DNA of 64,000 nucleotides from Stutzerimonas stutzeri (GTDB lineage Bacteria; Pseudomonadota; Gammaproteobacteria; Pseudomonadales; Pseudomonadaceae): contig NZ_CP073105.1 of the NCBI RefSeq assembly GCF_018138085.1, positions 4,154,001 through 4,218,000 on the forward strand. The letters run 5' to 3'. The position numbers and the translations under genes are program-made. Under the pieces are notes generated by a model. That model was not told the origin of the DNA. It did not search any database and saw nothing but the letters and a program-made list of their open reading frames with translations. Below, one piece after another: positions 42,203 to 51,675 of this stretch. Within the stretch, counting starts at the first letter, position 1, and each line of letters opens with the position of its first letter.

Positions 42203-43190
42203 CCGGCTGATCGAACTTCAGCACGCCGTCCTCGAAGATGTTCAGCCGCTCGCGCAGCGGAGCGGCCTGTAGCGGCTCGCCTGAGTTGGCTGCCGGCGCC
42301 GCAGCACTGGTGTCGGCTGCCGGCTTGGTCGCTTCGGCATCCGACTGTTCGCCTTCGATGTCGCGCTGCGCTTTTTTCGTCAGCACAAGAATATCGATGC
42401 GGCGATTGACCGGGTTCAGCGGATCGTTACGGTCGAACAGCGCCGAAGAGGCATAGCCCACCACGCGAGCGATCTGATCCTCTGGATAGCCGCCAGCGAC
42501 CAGCGTCCGTCGTGCGGCGTTGGCACGCCCGGCGGACAACTCCCAGTTACCGAAATCCCCCCGCCCGGAATAGGGCTTGGCATCGGTATGGCCACTGACG
42601 CTGATCTTGTTCGGCACCGCGCGGATGGTATCGGCCATCGCCAGCAGGATGTCCTCGAAATAGGGCTGAAGCTGGGCGCTACCGAGCGCGAACATCGGCC
42701 TGTTCGCAGCGTCCATGATCTGGATGCGCAATCCGTCCTGGGTGATCTCGAACAGTATCTGATCCTTGAAGCGGGTCAGCTCGGGATTCTCGTCGACCTT
42801 GTTCTGCAACTCCTGTAGCAACAGCTCCAGTCGTTCACGCTCCAGCTGTTCGGAGAGCGTTTCGACCTGCTCGGCGTCAAGCGACGCCTCGGTCTGCTTG
42901 GCCGCCGGATCGATCACGTCATTGAGTGTGCGGTCCGGGGCGGGCGTGGGCGTGCCACCGAGATCGATTACGTGCGGGCTCGCGCTCTCGGTGAAACCGA
43001 TCGGGTCCTGAAAGTAGCCGGAAATGGCGCGCTTCTGCTCCGGCGTGGCGGAAGACATCAGCCACATCACCAGAAAGAAGGCCATCATGGCCGTCGCGAA
43101 GTCGGCGAAGGCAATCTTCCAGGCGCCGCCATGGTGGCCGGCGGCCGACTTCTTGACGCGCTTGACGATGATTGGCTGGGTGTTTTCCAT
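42192..43190 (-). CDS. motB: Flagellar motor stator protein MotB
   Basis: MotB forms the peptidoglycan-anchored half of the proton-driven flagellar stator with MotA. The 332-residue protein has a single membrane helix (FATAMMAFFLVMWLM) with the proton-binding Asp30 in AFADFATAMM, a periplasmic plug region with RAISGYFQDPIGFTE, and a C-terminal OmpA-type domain (ISVSGHTDAKPYSGRGDFGN) that binds peptidoglycan. Its ATG lies five bases after the motA stop. The C-terminal 60 residues are rich in Ala and Glu and are probably disordered. Confidence 0.96.
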   Translation of the reverse strand: MENTQPIIVKRVKKSAAGHHGGAWKIAFADFATAMMAFFLVMWLMSSATPEQKRAISGYFQDPIGFTESASPHVIDLGGTPTPAPDRTLNDVIDPAAKQTEASLDAEQVETLSEQLERERLELLLQELQNKVDENPELTRFKDQILFEITQDGLRIQIMDAANRPMFALGSAQLQPYFEDILLAMADTIRAVPNKISVSGHTDAKPYSGRGDFGNWELSAGRANAARRTLVAGGYPEDQIARVVGYASSALFDRNDPLNPVNRRIDILVLTKKAQRDIEGEQSDAEATKPAADTSAAAPAANSGEPLQAAPLRERLNIFEDGVLKFDQPGGE

Positions 43191-43195
43191 GTCGC

Positions 43196-44047
43196 TTAGC
43201 TACCACGCATGGCTTGTTCGAGTTCGGAGAAGCTCGGACGATGCGCCGGCAGCAGCACCTTGCGTCCAAACTCCACGGCAAGCGTCGGCGGCATGCCGGA
43301 TGCCGAGGCCACCAGGGTCGCCTTGATGGCCTCGTAGAGGTTCACCTCTTCCTTGGCATCGTGCTCAAGCGCTGCAGACAGCGGCCCGAAGAAACCATAG
43401 GACGCGAGGATACCGAGGAAGGTACCCACCAGCGCGGTCCCCACCTTCTCGCCGATTTCCGCGTTGTTGGCCTCGGCCAGCACCGACATGGTGATGACGA
43501 TCCCCAGTACCGCCGCCACGATACCCATCGCCGGCAGGCCGTCAGCGATCTTGGACACCGCGTGCGAAGGGTGTTCGAGTTCTTCCTTGAGGCCATTGAG
43601 CTCCATGTCGAACAGGCCTTCCAGCTCATGCGGCGCCATGTTTCCAGAGGACATGATGCGCAGGTAATCACAGATGAACGCCGTCATCCGGTCGTCCTTG
43701 AGGATCGCCGGGTATTTGCTGAAGATCGGGCTGGCGCTGGGGTCTTCGAGGTCGGCCTCGATCGCCATCATGCCTTCGCGGCGGCTCTTGTTGAGAATCT
43801 CGTAGAGTAGCCCCAGCACTTCCAGGTAGTACTTATGGGTGAAGCGCGTGCTGAACATCTGCAGCGACTTCTTGAACACCACCTTGGTGGTGCTGCCTGG
43901 GTTGGCCTGCAGGAAACCGCCGAGGGCAGCGCCGCCGATGATCATCACCTCGAACGGGTGAATCAGCGCGCCGAGCTTGCCGCCGGACAGCACAAAGCCG
44001 CCGAGCACACTGGCGATAACTACGATGATGCCGATGATTTTTGCCAT
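43196..44047 (-). CDS. motA: Flagellar motor stator protein MotA
   Basis: MotA is the cytoplasmic-loop-bearing stator subunit with four membrane helices. The 283-residue protein begins with GIIVVIASVLGGFVLSGGKL and holds the conserved GLPAMGIVAAVLGIVITM and GTFLGILASYGFFGPLSAAL; the large loop carries charged residues (RRREGMMAIEADLED-like sequence at SRREGMMAIEADLEDPSA) that contact FliG. It heads the motAB pair. A candidate sigma-28 promoter lies about 110 bases upstream (44156-44182). Confidence 0.97.
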   Translation of the reverse strand: MAKIIGIIVVIASVLGGFVLSGGKLGALIHPFEVMIIGGAALGGFLQANPGSTTKVVFKKSLQMFSTRFTHKYYLEVLGLLYEILNKSRREGMMAIEADLEDPSASPIFSKYPAILKDDRMTAFICDYLRIMSSGNMAPHELEGLFDMELNGLKEELEHPSHAVSKIADGLPAMGIVAAVLGIVITMSVLAEANNAEIGEKVGTALVGTFLGILASYGFFGPLSAALEHDAKEEVNLYEAIKATLVASASGMPPTLAVEFGRKVLLPAHRPSFSELEQAMRGS

Positions 44048-44155
44048 AGAAGGTACGTCTAAAACCTGATCTCAGGGCACCTGAAACAAGTCGCGCGAAG
44101 TCGCACGAGCTTGCATGGGGACAGGCGAAGGGGCAGATGAAAAGAATTGTTCTGG

Positions 44156-44182
44156 TTATCGGAACTTTTGCGCCAGACTAAA
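44156..44182 (-). promoter_or_regulatory. Candidate sigma-28 (FliA) promoter for motAB
   Basis: On the minus strand TTTAGTCT (44182-44175), an 11-base spacer and TCCGATAA (44163-44156) match the FliA consensus TAAAGTTT-N11-GCCGATAA at 5 of 8 and 7 of 8 positions. FliA dependence of motAB fits known flagellar regulation. Confidence 0.65.
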
Positions 44183-44222
44183 GGCCATCCCGATGAAATG
44201 CTAGTTCGACGGCGCCATCATA

Positions 44223-45731
44223 ATGACCCAAGTACCCCGCACGCTTGACGCCTGGCTCGATGCACTGGACGCCGTCGTGCTGCCCGCGGCTGCCGCTCCG
44301 TACGCCCGCGTCCAGCGAGCACTGCGCGACAGCAGCCTGTCCCTGCGACAGATCGCCGAGCTGATCCAGACGAGCCCGGCCCTGGCACTGGTCGTCATCC
44401 GCGAAGCCAACCGCGGCGCGGCGGCGAGCAGCAAACCCGCCGAAAGCCTGGAAGTCGCCCTCAGCCGTATCGGCCTGAAGCGCGCAGAGGCCCTGTTTGC
44501 AAACATCCCCGCTGCTAGACCTGACGAGATACCGGCGCCGCTGCGACAGGTGTTGCTCATCAGCCAGCACGCCAGCCAGCAGGCCAGCGGGCTGTTCGCT
44601 TCGCGCCTTGCGCGGCTCTGGCAAGAGATCCATTGGGGCAGCCTGCTGTTTCTCGCCCCCGTCTGGGCGATGGTCGCGGCCCACCCACAACTGCTCGATG
44701 AGTGGGAGCAACGCGTGCTGGTCAAGCGCGAACCGGCTCGCCAGGTCGAGCAGTCGCTGCTCGGCGTGTCGCTGCTGGAACTCTGTATCGCGACCGCCAA
44801 GCGCTGGGGGCTGCCCGACTGGATCATCCAGGGCTATCAGCTGCTCAACGAGCATCGACGCATGCTGATCAAAGCGCTGCACATCGCTCGCGATAACGAG
44901 CACCCGCTGCATCAGCAGCAGATGCTCGATGCCGACCCGCCGTTGCGTCGCTGGCTTACGCTGCCGAGCAACACCATCGTCCTGGCCAACGGCCTGGCGC
45001 TGTCGGCGCACCACAGCTGGAGCGGCGTTCACAGCCTGCGCTGGCAGCGGCTGGCCGGCCTCTATCTGCAGGTTCCGCTGGCAGAGCTGCAGCAGATGGT
45101 GCATCAGCAGGCCGCCAGCAGCGCGCGAGCGATCGGAGCGACCGAGCTCTGGCACCCCGCTCAGGGCCTGCTCTGGCCATGGGAATGCGTTTTCCAGATG
45201 GAGCGGACCGCCGCATCGCCCAATACCGAAGCGTCCGCGCAATGGCGCGCGCATTGCCGTGAATTGCTTTGCGAACCCTGCCCATACGACAACATCGTTC
45301 AGCTCACCGCGGCCGCCTGCAACGCTCTGAGCTGTGCCGGCCTGCAACGGGTGCTGTTGATGCTCGTCGACCGCAAGCAACGGCGCCTTGTCAGCCAGCA
45401 GAGCAGTGGCCTGCCGCGCGAGGCTGCGCGCCTGGTGCTTGATGTGGACTCGAGCCAGGTGCTGCGCAAGCTGCTTGAAAAACCCGCACTGCTGCGGCTC
45501 AAGCCGGACAATCTGGCGCAGTTCTCGGCCATGCTGCCAGGGGCGCTGAAGTCGCTTTTTCCCAGCGAGCACCTGCTACTGCGCTCGATTGGCCATGAGG
45601 GCCGGGTCGTGATGTTGCTTGCGGCCGATCAGAACAACACCGCGTTCAGCGAAGCGAACCTGCAGCTGTTCACCAAGACCGTCCAATGCATCGAGCGAGC
45701 CCTGGCGACCTTCAGCAAGCGCGGTCGCTGA
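44223..45731 (+). CDS. HDOD domain protein with GAF-like C-terminal region
   Basis: A 502-residue cytoplasmic protein. Residues about 10-270 form an HDOD domain (LSLRQIAELIQTSPALALVVI; ALSRIGLKRAEALF), a helical output domain related to HD phosphohydrolases but without catalytic residues. The C-terminal half ends with a GAF-like pattern (GRVVMLLAADQNNTAFSEAN). HDOD proteins commonly act in c-di-GMP or stress signalling as scaffolds. It is divergent from motAB across 175 bases that also hold the sigma-28 promoter. The ATG at 44223 has no strong ribosome site, so the start is only moderately sure. Confidence 0.8.
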   Translation: MTQVPRTLDAWLDALDAVVLPAAAAPYARVQRALRDSSLSLRQIAELIQTSPALALVVIREANRGAAASSKPAESLEVALSRIGLKRAEALFANIPAARPDEIPAPLRQVLLISQHASQQASGLFASRLARLWQEIHWGSLLFLAPVWAMVAAHPQLLDEWEQRVLVKREPARQVEQSLLGVSLLELCIATAKRWGLPDWIIQGYQLLNEHRRMLIKALHIARDNEHPLHQQQMLDADPPLRRWLTLPSNTIVLANGLALSAHHSWSGVHSLRWQRLAGLYLQVPLAELQQMVHQQAASSARAIGATELWHPAQGLLWPWECVFQMERTAASPNTEASAQWRAHCRELLCEPCPYDNIVQLTAAACNALSCAGLQRVLLMLVDRKQRRLVSQQSSGLPREAARLVLDVDSSQVLRKLLEKPALLRLKPDNLAQFSAMLPGALKSLFPSEHLLLRSIGHEGRVVMLLAADQNNTAFSEANLQLFTKTVQCIERALATFSKRGR

Positions 45732-45775
45732 TTTTTTCGCTAGACTTGGCCCTTCCCGAACGAGCGAGGATTGCC

Positions 45776-46591
45776 GTGTCCGCTTTTTCAACCCTGCCCC
45801 TGGTCATCGAGCCGGCCGACCTGGCCGAGCGTCTGGGCGCGCCCGAACTGATTCTGGTCGACCTGACCAGCGCTTCCCGCTACGCCGAAGGCCACCTGCC
45901 CGGGGCGCGATTCGTCGACCCCAAGCAGACCCAGCTCGGCCAGCCGCCAGCGCCCGGACTGCTGCCCGGCAAGCCCCAGCTGGAAGCTTTGTTCGGCGCG
46001 CTCGGGCATCGGGCCGACGCGGTCTACGTCGTCTATGACGATGAAGGCGGCGGCTGGGCCGGGCGATTCATCTGGCTGCTGGATGTCATCGGCCACCGGC
46101 ATTACCACTACCTCAACGGCGGCCTGCGTGCCTGGCTGGCCGAGCAGCGGCCGCTATCGCAGGACAGCCCTGCCGCAGCGGGCGGGCCGGTCGCATTGCA
46201 ACTCAGCGAAACACCCAGCGCCACCCACGAATACATCGAAAGCCGGCTCGGCTCCGCGGACCTGGTGATCTGGGATGCCCGCTCGCCCGAGGAGTACCGA
46301 GGCGAGAAGGCGCTGGCGGCACGTGCTGGCCATATTCCAGGCGCAATCAACTTCGAATGGACCGCAGCGATGGACCCGGCGCGCGCGTTGCGCATCCGCG
46401 AGGACATCGCCGAGCGCCTGGAAGCGCTCGGTATCACGGCCGACAAGGAAATCATCACCCACTGCCAGACGCATCATCGCTCGGGCTTCACCTACCTGCT
46501 GGCCAAGGCGCTGGGGTATCCGCGCATCAAGGGATATCCCGGCTCCTGGGGCGAATGGGGCAACCTGCCCGACACCCCCATCCAGCAATGA
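45776..46591 (+). CDS. rhdA: Thiosulfate sulfurtransferase (rhodanese)
   Basis: A 271-residue two-domain rhodanese, the same length as Azotobacter vinelandii RhdA. The N-terminal domain lacks a catalytic cysteine; the C-terminal domain has the active loop [11 protein letters not shown], with the catalytic cysteine near residue 230, matching the unusual CQTHHRSG loop of A. vinelandii RhdA rather than the CRKGVTA-type loop of mammalian rhodanese. RhdA moves sulfane sulfur and has been linked to Fe-S repair and redox balance. GAGGA lies five bases before the GTG start at 45776. psd follows with a 4- to 11-base separation. Confidence 0.95.
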   Translation: MSAFSTLPLVIEPADLAERLGAPELILVDLTSASRYAEGHLPGARFVDPKQTQLGQPPAPGLLPGKPQLEALFGALGHRADAVYVVYDDEGGGWAGRFIWLLDVIGHRHYHYLNGGLRAWLAEQRPLSQDSPAAAGGPVALQLSETPSATHEYIESRLGSADLVIWDARSPEEYRGEKALAARAGHIPGAINFEWTAAMDPARALRIREDIAERLEALGITADKEIITHCQTHHRSGFTYLLAKALGYPRIKGYPGSWGEWGNLPDTPIQQ

Positions 46592-46602
46592 AAAGGCTCT
46601 CC

Positions 46603-47505
46603 ATGAAAGATCGCTTGTTCGTACTCAGCCAGTACCTGCTACCGCATCACCTGATTTCGCGCCTGGCCGGTTGCGTGGCCGAGTGCCGCCTACCTTGGGT
46701 GAAGAACACCTTCATCAAATGGTTCGTTAAGCACTTTCAGGTCGACATGCACGAAGCGCAGATCGAAGACCCCACCGCCTACGAACACTTCAACGCCTTC
46801 TTCACCCGGGCCTTGAAAGACGGCGCGCGCCCTCTCGACCCGACGCCCGGTGCGATACTCAACCCCTGCGACGGGGCGATCAGCCAGCTCGGCAAGATCG
46901 AGCAGGGCAGGATATTCCAGGCCAAGGGACACAGTTACAGCGTCACCGAGTTGCTCGGTGGCGACCATGAGCGTGCAGCTCCCTTCATGGGCGGGGATTT
47001 TGCCACCGTCTACCTGTCACCCAAGGACTACCATCGCGTGCACATGCCGCTGGCCGGGACGCTGCGTGAAATGGTCTACGTACCGGGCCGGATTTTCTCG
47101 GTCAACACCGTAACCGCCGAGGGCGTGCCGGAGCTGTTCGCGCGTAACGAGCGCGTGGTCTGCCTGTTCGACACCGAGCGCGGTCCGATGGCGATGGTGC
47201 TGGTCGGCGCCATGATCGTCGCCAGCATCGAGACCGTATGGGCCGGATTGGTCACACCACCCAAGCGCACCCTGAAGACCTTCCGCTACGATGAAGCGGC
47301 CCGAACCGCCGTGCATCTGGAAAAAGGGGCGGAGATGGGTCGTTTCAAGCTGGGCTCGACGGTGATACTGCTATTCGGGCCGGACCAGGTCAGCTGGGCC
47401 GAACAGCTATCGGCCTTGACCCCGGTGTGCATGGGCGAGGGACTGGGACAGGCCAAGGCGACGCCGCCCGCCACCATCCCGGCTGACGAACCGACACAGC
47501 CTTAG
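46603..47505 (+). CDS. psd: Phosphatidylserine decarboxylase
   Basis: Psd makes phosphatidylethanolamine and uses a pyruvoyl cofactor formed by self-cleavage. The 300-residue proenzyme carries the cleavage motif LGST at residues 250-253, where Ser252 becomes the pyruvoyl group of the alpha chain. Other conserved parts are [31 protein letters not shown] and [18 protein letters not shown] at 46603 has AAAAGG eight bases upstream; an ATG at 46588 overlaps the rhdA stop and is a possible alternative. A C-terminal proline-rich tail is present. Confidence 0.96.
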   Translation: MKDRLFVLSQYLLPHHLISRLAGCVAECRLPWVKNTFIKWFVKHFQVDMHEAQIEDPTAYEHFNAFFTRALKDGARPLDPTPGAILNPCDGAISQLGKIEQGRIFQAKGHSYSVTELLGGDHERAAPFMGGDFATVYLSPKDYHRVHMPLAGTLREMVYVPGRIFSVNTVTAEGVPELFARNERVVCLFDTERGPMAMVLVGAMIVASIETVWAGLVTPPKRTLKTFRYDEAARTAVHLEKGAEMGRFKLGSTVILLFGPDQVSWAEQLSALTPVCMGEGLGQAKATPPATIPADEPTQP

Positions 47506-47561
47506 CACCGCACCAATGGTCGGCTATCACTGGCCAAGTGCTCCGTGTCCGTTATGATGTG

Positions 47562-47596
47562 ACTGTTACAGTTGCATTTTGATATCACATTGTGAT
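47562..47596 (+). promoter_or_regulatory. Two short palindromes upstream of the PilZ-like gene
   Basis: ACTGTTACAGT (47562-47572) and ATCACATTGTGAT (47584-47596) are perfect palindromes with centres 23 bases apart, about two helical turns. A -10-like TATGAT lies at 47553-47558. They could be operator half-sites; no known regulator is assigned. Confidence 0.4.
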
Positions 47597-47662
47597 GGGC
47601 GCCCGACCCGCACCGGCAGGATCGCCAGCGGTGCGCTGGAAGCCTGCCACGGAGCTGATCGT

Positions 47663-49477
47663 TTGGAAAATCAAAGCCAACCATTGTTGCTACGCGTGAC
47701 GACGCCGAACACTCAGGCGCTGTCCTTCTGCGAACCCAGCGTGCGCGGCGTAAAGCAGTGGCTGTCCGGCCTCCCCAAGGCCAACCTCGGCGAGACGGCT
47801 CGCCAGCTGTACCAGGCCTTGCTTGAACTCAACAAGCTGCGCACGACTGCCCAGTTGCGCCTGCAGCTGCTTGAGCTGCTACGGCCGGAAATCCACTTCG
47901 TTTGCCGTGAGCTGGAACGTCACCTCCATCACCAGCCGATCGTGCTCGGCGAGCGCCCACGCAAGGTGGCGAGCCTTTGCCAGGCGCTGCACAACCATCT
48001 CGCTACCGGTTACAAGCTGATTGTCGTGGAACTGGTGCCACAGACCGGGCGTGAACGCCTGCAGCTGGTCACCATCTCGCTGCAACGCGCAATCCGCAGC
48101 CTCTGTGCAATGCTGGTTCGCTCCACTCAGCTGTACAACCCAACTCCCGAAGGCTTGTGGTTCGAGCTGCATCAGCTGTACGCCATCGCCGTTGCGCACG
48201 GGCTTCATCGCACTGTCGTACGGGACGACCTTTGCTACCGGGTCAAGGGGCTGAGTATCGAGCAGAGCTATATCGTCGCCCTGATGATCGGCAGCGCCCG
48301 CTGCAACCAGATGCGCCAACAGAACATCGCCCAGCTGGCGCAGTTGCTCGAGCCCTGGAGCGCACTGGTGCGCCTGGAAAAGACGCCCGGCCCGTCCAGC
48401 CAGTTCGGCGTCTCTGCACGTATCGATGGGCCGCCACGCTATCGATCGATGTTCGCGGCCGAGGAGCGCCCTTACCTGCTCGGCATCGATCCCCATGGCC
48501 TGGTCCGGGCCATCGAGCAACACCTGCGGTCAGCGCCAGAGTCCGCCGAAGACCGGACGCTTGCCCTGCCCGAGGGAGTGAGCCTCGACCTGTTGCACCA
48601 CGTCAGTGCCGCCTGGGGCGACGTTTCCGAGCGCAGCTTCCAGCGCACCCCGGCACAAGGTTCAATGAAGCTGTGCATCGGCATGAGCGCGCTGCACTAT
48701 TACCTGGCGGGCCAACGCGAGTTTGGCGAACTGCTGAAGCGGCCCGATGCGACGCGCTCGGCCGTGTTCAAGCTGAACAACGCCGCGCCGGATGTCTGGG
48801 CTGTCGCCTTCGATGCCCAGGCGATGAGCGTCGAAGAGATTCTGCCGAGCGACCATATCGAATTCGTCCGCCCCACCGCGGCTGCAACGTCCGAGAGCGG
48901 GCCGCCGGACGAGCCGAAGGCGGACAACGCCTTTCCGACCTTCGAGGTGCATCGAGTCGACCACAGCCCCGGCGGCTTCTGCCTGTCCTGGCCGGATGAC
49001 GTGCCGGCGCAGCTCCAGACCGGTGAATTGCTCGGTTTGCAGGATGCTGGCAGCCAGGCCTGGAGCATCGCGGTGGTGCGCTGGATTCGCCAATTGCGGG
49101 GCGGCGGCCCGCAAATGGGCGTCGAGCTCATCGCCCCGTCTGCGCAACCCTGCGGCCTGCGCCTGCTACGCAAGACCGAGCAGGGCAGCGAATACTTGCG
49201 CGCCCTGATGCTGCCTGAGATAGCCGTCATCTCGCGGCCGGCGACACTGATCGTGCCCCGCTTGCCGTTCCAGGAAGGTCAGAAGGTACAGATCAATCAG
49301 AACGGCGAAGAACTCCGCGCACTGCTGTGTCGTCGCCAGGCCGGCACCGGCAGCTACAGTCAGTTCGAATACCAACGGGTGGGCGTGGCGACGCCCCAGG
49401 AGACATCGATCACAGCCCGGGGAACCCAGTCGGCACCGCGCGGTGAAGATTTTGACTCACTCTGGCACACGCTGTAG
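47663..49477 (+). CDS. Conserved protein with PilZ-like domain, upstream of fimX
   Basis: A 604-residue cytoplasmic protein from a TTG start at 47663 with GGAG eight bases upstream. The N-terminal two thirds is helical (ETARQLYQALLELNKLRTTA, then SLQRAIRSLCAMLVRSTQL). A region around residues 420-520 is PilZ-like: FEVHRVDHSPGGFCLSWPDD resembles the D-x-S-x-x-G c-di-GMP motif and VRWIRQLRGGGPQMGVELI the barrel strand with the W-R and MGVE features. The expected RxxxR arginines are not clearly visible, so c-di-GMP binding is unproven. It precedes fimX by 62 bases, as does PA4958 in P. aeruginosa from memory. Confidence 0.75.
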   Translation: MENQSQPLLLRVTTPNTQALSFCEPSVRGVKQWLSGLPKANLGETARQLYQALLELNKLRTTAQLRLQLLELLRPEIHFVCRELERHLHHQPIVLGERPRKVASLCQALHNHLATGYKLIVVELVPQTGRERLQLVTISLQRAIRSLCAMLVRSTQLYNPTPEGLWFELHQLYAIAVAHGLHRTVVRDDLCYRVKGLSIEQSYIVALMIGSARCNQMRQQNIAQLAQLLEPWSALVRLEKTPGPSSQFGVSARIDGPPRYRSMFAAEERPYLLGIDPHGLVRAIEQHLRSAPESAEDRTLALPEGVSLDLLHHVSAAWGDVSERSFQRTPAQGSMKLCIGMSALHYYLAGQREFGELLKRPDATRSAVFKLNNAAPDVWAVAFDAQAMSVEEILPSDHIEFVRPTAAATSESGPPDEPKADNAFPTFEVHRVDHSPGGFCLSWPDDVPAQLQTGELLGLQDAGSQAWSIAVVRWIRQLRGGGPQMGVELIAPSAQPCGLRLLRKTEQGSEYLRALMLPEIAVISRPATLIVPRLPFQEGQKVQINQNGEELRALLCRRQAGTGSYSQFEYQRVGVATPQETSITARGTQSAPRGEDFDSLWHTL

Positions 49478-49539
49478 ATTGCGGCACACCGTTCCTTAGC
49501 CCCAACGCCCCGTCTCAGGCGCAATCCAAAGCTGCTGCC

Positions 49540-51606
49540 ATGGCCCCGCAAAAGAAAACCATCCGCCTGCTGATCCTCGAGGATTCGCAGAATGAAGCTG
49601 AGCGACTGGTCAGCCTGTTTCGCAATGCGGGCCAGGCGACGCGCGTGCATCGGCTCACCTCCAGCGATGACCTTGCCGACGCGCTCCAACAGACCTGGGA
49701 CCTGCTGATCAGCGCGCCGACCAGCAGCAATCTCGATCCAAGCGAAGCCATCGGCGCCATCCGCAAGCAGGCCAAGGACATCCCGGTCATCCAGTTGATC
49801 GACGGCAACGACACCGACGCCATTAGCGAAGCCCTGGCATTGGGCGCCCAGCGTGCACTGCCGCAGGGCGAGGACGAATGGCTGATCATGGTCGCCAACC
49901 GGGAGCTGGCGAATCTCGACGAGCGCCGCGCCCGGCGATCGGCGGAGGTGGCATTGCGCGAGGCCGAGAAGCGTTGCCAGCTGCTGCTGGAAAGCTCGGT
50001 AGACGCCATCGCGTACGTTCATGACGGCATGCACATCTATGCCAACCGCGCCTACCTCGAACTGTTCGGCTACGAAGACGTGGAAGAACTCGAAGGCATG
50101 CCGATGATCGACCTGATCGCCTCGTGCGATCAGGGCGAATTCAAGGGCTTTTTGAAGCAATACCAGTCCCTGCAAGGCAGTGCCGAGCTGGTGTGCGGCG
50201 GTGTCCGCGCCGATGGCGGCAATTTCAAGGCGCGCATGCACTTTTCCCCCGCCACCTACGACGGCGAACCCTGCATCCAGGTCGTCATCCGCGCCGAGAG
50301 CGGCAATGACGAGCTGGAAAAACTGCGCGAAATCAGTAGCCAGGATCAGGTGACCGGACTGTATAACCGCAACCATTTCCTCGAACTGCTCGATGGCGCG
50401 GTGGAGCGCGCCGTGAACGCAGGGCAGCCTTCGAGCCTGGCCTACCTGCGCATCGACCGCTTTGCGAGCCTGCAGGCCGAGATCGGTCTGGGCGACTCGG
50501 ACCGCCTGCTCGCCGAGCTGGCCGGGTTGTTACGCGAGCAGTTCGAGCAATCGGCGGAGCTGGCGCGCTTCGGTGACGATGCCTTTGCGCTGCTGATGGC
50601 CGATGCCACACCGCAGCAGCTGGAACCGACGCTCGTCGAGCTGTTGCGCAAGGTCGAAGGGCACCTGTTCGAGATCAACGGTCGTACCGTTCAGACCAGC
50701 CTGACTATCGGCCTCGCCGCGCTCGATGAACAAACAGCGAAAGCACGAGACGTAATCGACCGCGCCCACCGCTGCGCCGAAGAGCTCAGCGACGGCAATG
50801 CACTGCGCATCTACGATCCTGCTGCCGAACTCGCCGCCGCCGCCAACCGCGGCAACCTGCTGGCGATGCTGCAGCAGGCCCTGGAAAAGAACAGCTTCCG
50901 CCTGCTGTTCCAGCCGATCATTAGCCTGCGTGGCGACAGCCACGAGCATTACGAGGTGCTGCTGCGCCTGCTCGACCCGCAAGGCGTCGAAGTGCCGCCC
51001 GGCGAGTTTCTCGGCGCCGCAAAGGAGGCTGGGCTGGCTACCCGGATCGACCGTTGGGTACTGCTCAATTCCATCAAGCTGCTCGCCGAGCACCGCAGCA
51101 AAGGGCACAGCACGCGACTGTTCGTGCATATCTCGAGCGCCAGCGTGCAGGATCCCGCGCTGCTTAACTGGCTCGGCGTCGCACTCAAGGCTTCGCGCCT
51201 GCCGCCTGACTCGCTGGTTTTCCAGATCGACGAGCAGGACGCCGTCGCCTATCTGAAACAGGCGAAAGCCCTGACTGAAGGGCTGAACGGACTAGGCTGT
51301 CGCATCGCCCTGAGCCGCTTCGGCTGCGTGCTGAACCCGTTCAATACGCTCAAACACCTGGGTGCCGATTTCGTCAAGATCGACGGTTCCTATACGCAGG
51401 AGCTGAGCCGCCAGGAGAGCCAGGACGCGCTCAAGCAACTGCTCGCCGATCTGCATGAACAGGCCAAACAGACCATCGTGCCCTTCGTCGACAGCGCAAC
51501 CATCCTTGCGACGCTCTGGCAGGCCGGGGTGGGCTATATCCAGGGCCAATACTTGCAGGGGCCGAGCCAGTCGATGGACTACAACTTCTCGTCGGACGAC
51601 GAATAG
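49540..51606 (+). CDS. fimX: FimX: degenerate GGDEF-EAL c-di-GMP receptor for type IV pili
   Basis: A 688-residue polar signalling protein, close to P. aeruginosa FimX (691). It has an N-terminal receiver-like domain without the phospho-Asp (FRNAGQATRVHRLTSSDDLA; the domain starts IRLLILEDSQNEAERLV), a PAS domain (VHDGMHIYANRAYLELFGYED), a degenerate GGDEF domain (GGDEF replaced by FGDDAFALL) and an EAL domain with EVLLRL in place of EALLRW. FimX is a catalytically weak or inactive phosphodiesterase that senses c-di-GMP through its EAL domain to promote type IV pilus extension. The PilZ-like gene upstream and serB converging downstream match the known neighbourhood. Confidence 0.93.
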   Translation: MAPQKKTIRLLILEDSQNEAERLVSLFRNAGQATRVHRLTSSDDLADALQQTWDLLISAPTSSNLDPSEAIGAIRKQAKDIPVIQLIDGNDTDAISEALALGAQRALPQGEDEWLIMVANRELANLDERRARRSAEVALREAEKRCQLLLESSVDAIAYVHDGMHIYANRAYLELFGYEDVEELEGMPMIDLIASCDQGEFKGFLKQYQSLQGSAELVCGGVRADGGNFKARMHFSPATYDGEPCIQVVIRAESGNDELEKLREISSQDQVTGLYNRNHFLELLDGAVERAVNAGQPSSLAYLRIDRFASLQAEIGLGDSDRLLAELAGLLREQFEQSAELARFGDDAFALLMADATPQQLEPTLVELLRKVEGHLFEINGRTVQTSLTIGLAALDEQTAKARDVIDRAHRCAEELSDGNALRIYDPAAELAAAANRGNLLAMLQQALEKNSFRLLFQPIISLRGDSHEHYEVLLRLLDPQGVEVPPGEFLGAAKEAGLATRIDRWVLLNSIKLLAEHRSKGHSTRLFVHISSASVQDPALLNWLGVALKASRLPPDSLVFQIDEQDAVAYLKQAKALTEGLNGLGCRIALSRFGCVLNPFNTLKHLGADFVKIDGSYTQELSRQESQDALKQLLADLHEQAKQTIVPFVDSATILATLWQAGVGYIQGQYLQGPSQSMDYNFSSDDE

Positions 51607-51634
51607 GCAAGAGCTGGAGACTGGGCAGCTAGGC

Positions 51635-51670
51635 GTCCCCTGCTCAGGTGAAGGGGACCAGCGCTCTTTT
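51635..51670 (+). terminator. Probable fimX terminator
   Basis: GTCCCCT at 51635-51641 pairs with AGGGGAC at 51652-51658, with a T run at 51667-51670. It lies 29 bases after the fimX stop and before the convergent serB end. Confidence 0.4.
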
Positions 51671-51675
51671 CGGCT

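Noticed and set aside
47584..47596. CRP/Vfr binding site
   Set aside because: The half-sites are inverted in order (TCACA then TGTGA with one base between) rather than TGTGA-N6-TCACA.
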